Positions 4,733-5,592 of a stretch of 5,592 nucleotides of DNA are shown here, in pieces (positions within the stretch are counted from its first letter, which is position 1; each line of letters opens with the position of its first letter). The notes below the pieces were generated by a model. That model saw nothing but the letters and a program-made list of their open reading frames with translations, had not been told where the DNA came from and made no database searches. The stretch is taken from assembly GCA_903904615.1 (NCBI GenBank), contig CAIVDG010000338.1:1-5592 (forward strand), in the 5' to 3' direction. The stretch is from an uncultured Acidimicrobiaceae bacterium (lineage in GTDB: Bacteria; Actinomycetota; Acidimicrobiia; Acidimicrobiales; Ilumatobacteraceae). Made by a program: the position numbers and the translations under genes.

Positions 4733-5592
4733 ATGACTCCTTTAGAAGAGGTACGGGAAATTGTGCTGGCGCAGTGTGCGCGAGGCCCCCTAATCACTCT
4801 TCCGGTGCGCGAGGCCCGTGGGTGTGTTCTTGCAACCACTGTTGTTGCCACTGAACCCGTGCCGCCATTCGCCAATACTGCCGTCGACGGTTATGCAGTT
4901 CGGTCCATCGATGTTCAGAACGTGCCTGTTGAGTTGGAAGTTATTGGTGAAGTAGCCGCAGGTGCAGTGTCGCCAGTAGCAGTACGTGCAGGAACCGCCA
5001 TTCGCATAATGACGGGTGCTCCTATTCCCGACGGTTGCGACGCAGTGGTCATGGTGGAGGACACCGAACGAATTGCCGATCACGGCGTTCGCATTTTCAA
5101 AACTGCATCGTCGGGAGATGCCATCCGCGACGCAGGATCCGATGTCGCTGTTGGTGCCACAGTGTTCACGCCTGGCGTTGTTGTGACACCAATGGTGGAA
5201 GGTGTTCTTGCAAGCATCAACGCACAAAAGGTGTCGGTGTATTGGAAGCCACGCGTTGGCGTTATCTCTACTGGTGATGAATTAGTTGACGACGGATCTC
5301 CGTTGAAGCCTGGACAAATTCGTGAATCGAACCGCAAGATGTTGTTGCAGTTGGTGGAACAAAGTGGCGCGGAAGCAATTGACTTAGGAATTCTTCGTGA
5401 CAACGAAGAAGAACTTGAGTCAGTTCTTTTGAAAGTGACAAGTCGCGGTGTTGTCGATGCGCTCATTACGAGTGGCGGCGTCAGCATGGGTGACTACGAC
5501 GTTGTGAAAGCAGTGTTGGGTCGCATTGCCGACATGCGCTGGTTTCAAATTGCGATGAAACCCGCAAAGCCGTTTGCGTTTGGTGTCATGCC
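4733..5592 (+). CDS. moeA: Molybdopterin molybdenumtransferase MoeA, C-terminus cut off by window edge
   Basis: MoeA inserts molybdate into adenylylated molybdopterin, the last common step of molybdenum cofactor synthesis, in the cytoplasm. The visible 286 residues (of about 400 usual) show P-P-F-A-N-T-A-V-D-G-Y-A-V (44-56, canonical PPFxNSAMDGYAV with D52), I-M-T-G-A-P-I-P (92-99), the MogA-like region opening V-G-V-I-S-T-G-D-E-L (175-184), S-N-R-K-M-L (199-204), S-G-G-V-S-M-G-D-Y-D (247-256), and K-P-A-K-P-F (276-281). Key acidic residues D52, D182, E183 and D254 are present. Domain IV would lie beyond the edge. The ATG at 4733 follows a weak AGG eight bases upstream, and the N-terminus M-T-P-L-E-E is typical. 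It diverges from the PF06475 gene across 36 bases and shares its strand with galU. The identification is secure; whether this is the only moeA copy is unknown. Confidence 0.94.
   Translation, partial: MTPLEEVREIVLAQCARGPLITLPVREARGCVLATTVVATEPVPPFANTAVDGYAVRSIDVQNVPVELEVIGEVAAGAVSPVAVRAGTAIRIMTGAPIPDGCDAVVMVEDTERIADHGVRIFKTASSGDAIRDAGSDVAVGATVFTPGVVVTPMVEGVLASINAQKVSVYWKPRVGVISTGDELVDDGSPLKPGQIRESNRKMLLQLVEQSGAEAIDLGILRDNEEELESVLLKVTSRGVVDALITSGGVSMGDYDVVKAVLGRIADMRWFQIAMKPAKPFAFGVM

Overview
The window looks like a chromosomal stretch from an actinobacterium. I would guess the Acidimicrobiia/Ilumatobacter side, but this rests on gene style and synteny, not on a marker gene. The flanking genes are fairly GC-rich (3421-3480 is 37/60 G+C by hand count). 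They include a divergent FmdB-type chaperone gene and galU, followed by moeA. As I recall, the same grouping surrounds Rv0991c, Rv0993 (galU) and Rv0994 (moeA1) in Mycobacterium tuberculosis.

Layout. (1) 1-523, minus: the N-terminal part of a one-pass membrane protein with a SAF (CpaB/RcpC-like) domain, cut by the window edge. (2) 563-1795, minus: an unrecognised protein with about five membrane segments, a long acidic and aromatic low-complexity linker without Lys or Arg, and a C-terminal array of about 20-residue repeats. (3) 1852-2655, plus: an unrecognised soluble protein, divergent from (2), with an AT-rich 56-bp spacer that carries a plausible promoter. (4) 2656-2877: no confident gene, but the frame of (3) stays open past its amber stop. 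(5) 2878-3192, minus: an FmdB/Ruc-family protein that has lost all its zinc-binding cysteines and ends in a Ser/Asp tail. (6) 3210-3236: a perfect 9-9-9 inverted repeat matching the CIRCE operator of the heat-shock repressor HrcA, lying between the two divergent genes. (7) 3263-4129, plus: galU. (8) 4136-4696, minus: a putative glycolipid-binding (PF06475-type) protein, convergent with galU. (9) 4733-5592, plus: moeA, cut by the right edge.

How the parts may work together. The strongest functional unit is CIRCE plus the FmdB/Ruc-like gene. In M. tuberculosis the homologue Rv0991c (Ruc) belongs to the HrcA regulon and is a chaperone switched on by oxidation of its zinc cysteines. Here the operator is kept and the redox switch is gone, which suggests a heat-shock chaperone controlled only by transcription. 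GalU supplies UDP-glucose for envelope glycans and glycolipids, and the PF06475 protein beside it fits an envelope theme. MoeA belongs to molybdenum cofactor synthesis. The part from about 563 to 2877 is largely AT-richer (2101-2160 is 22/60 G+C) and holds only unrecognised genes, so it may be an accessory insertion between the SAF gene and the FmdB-like gene.
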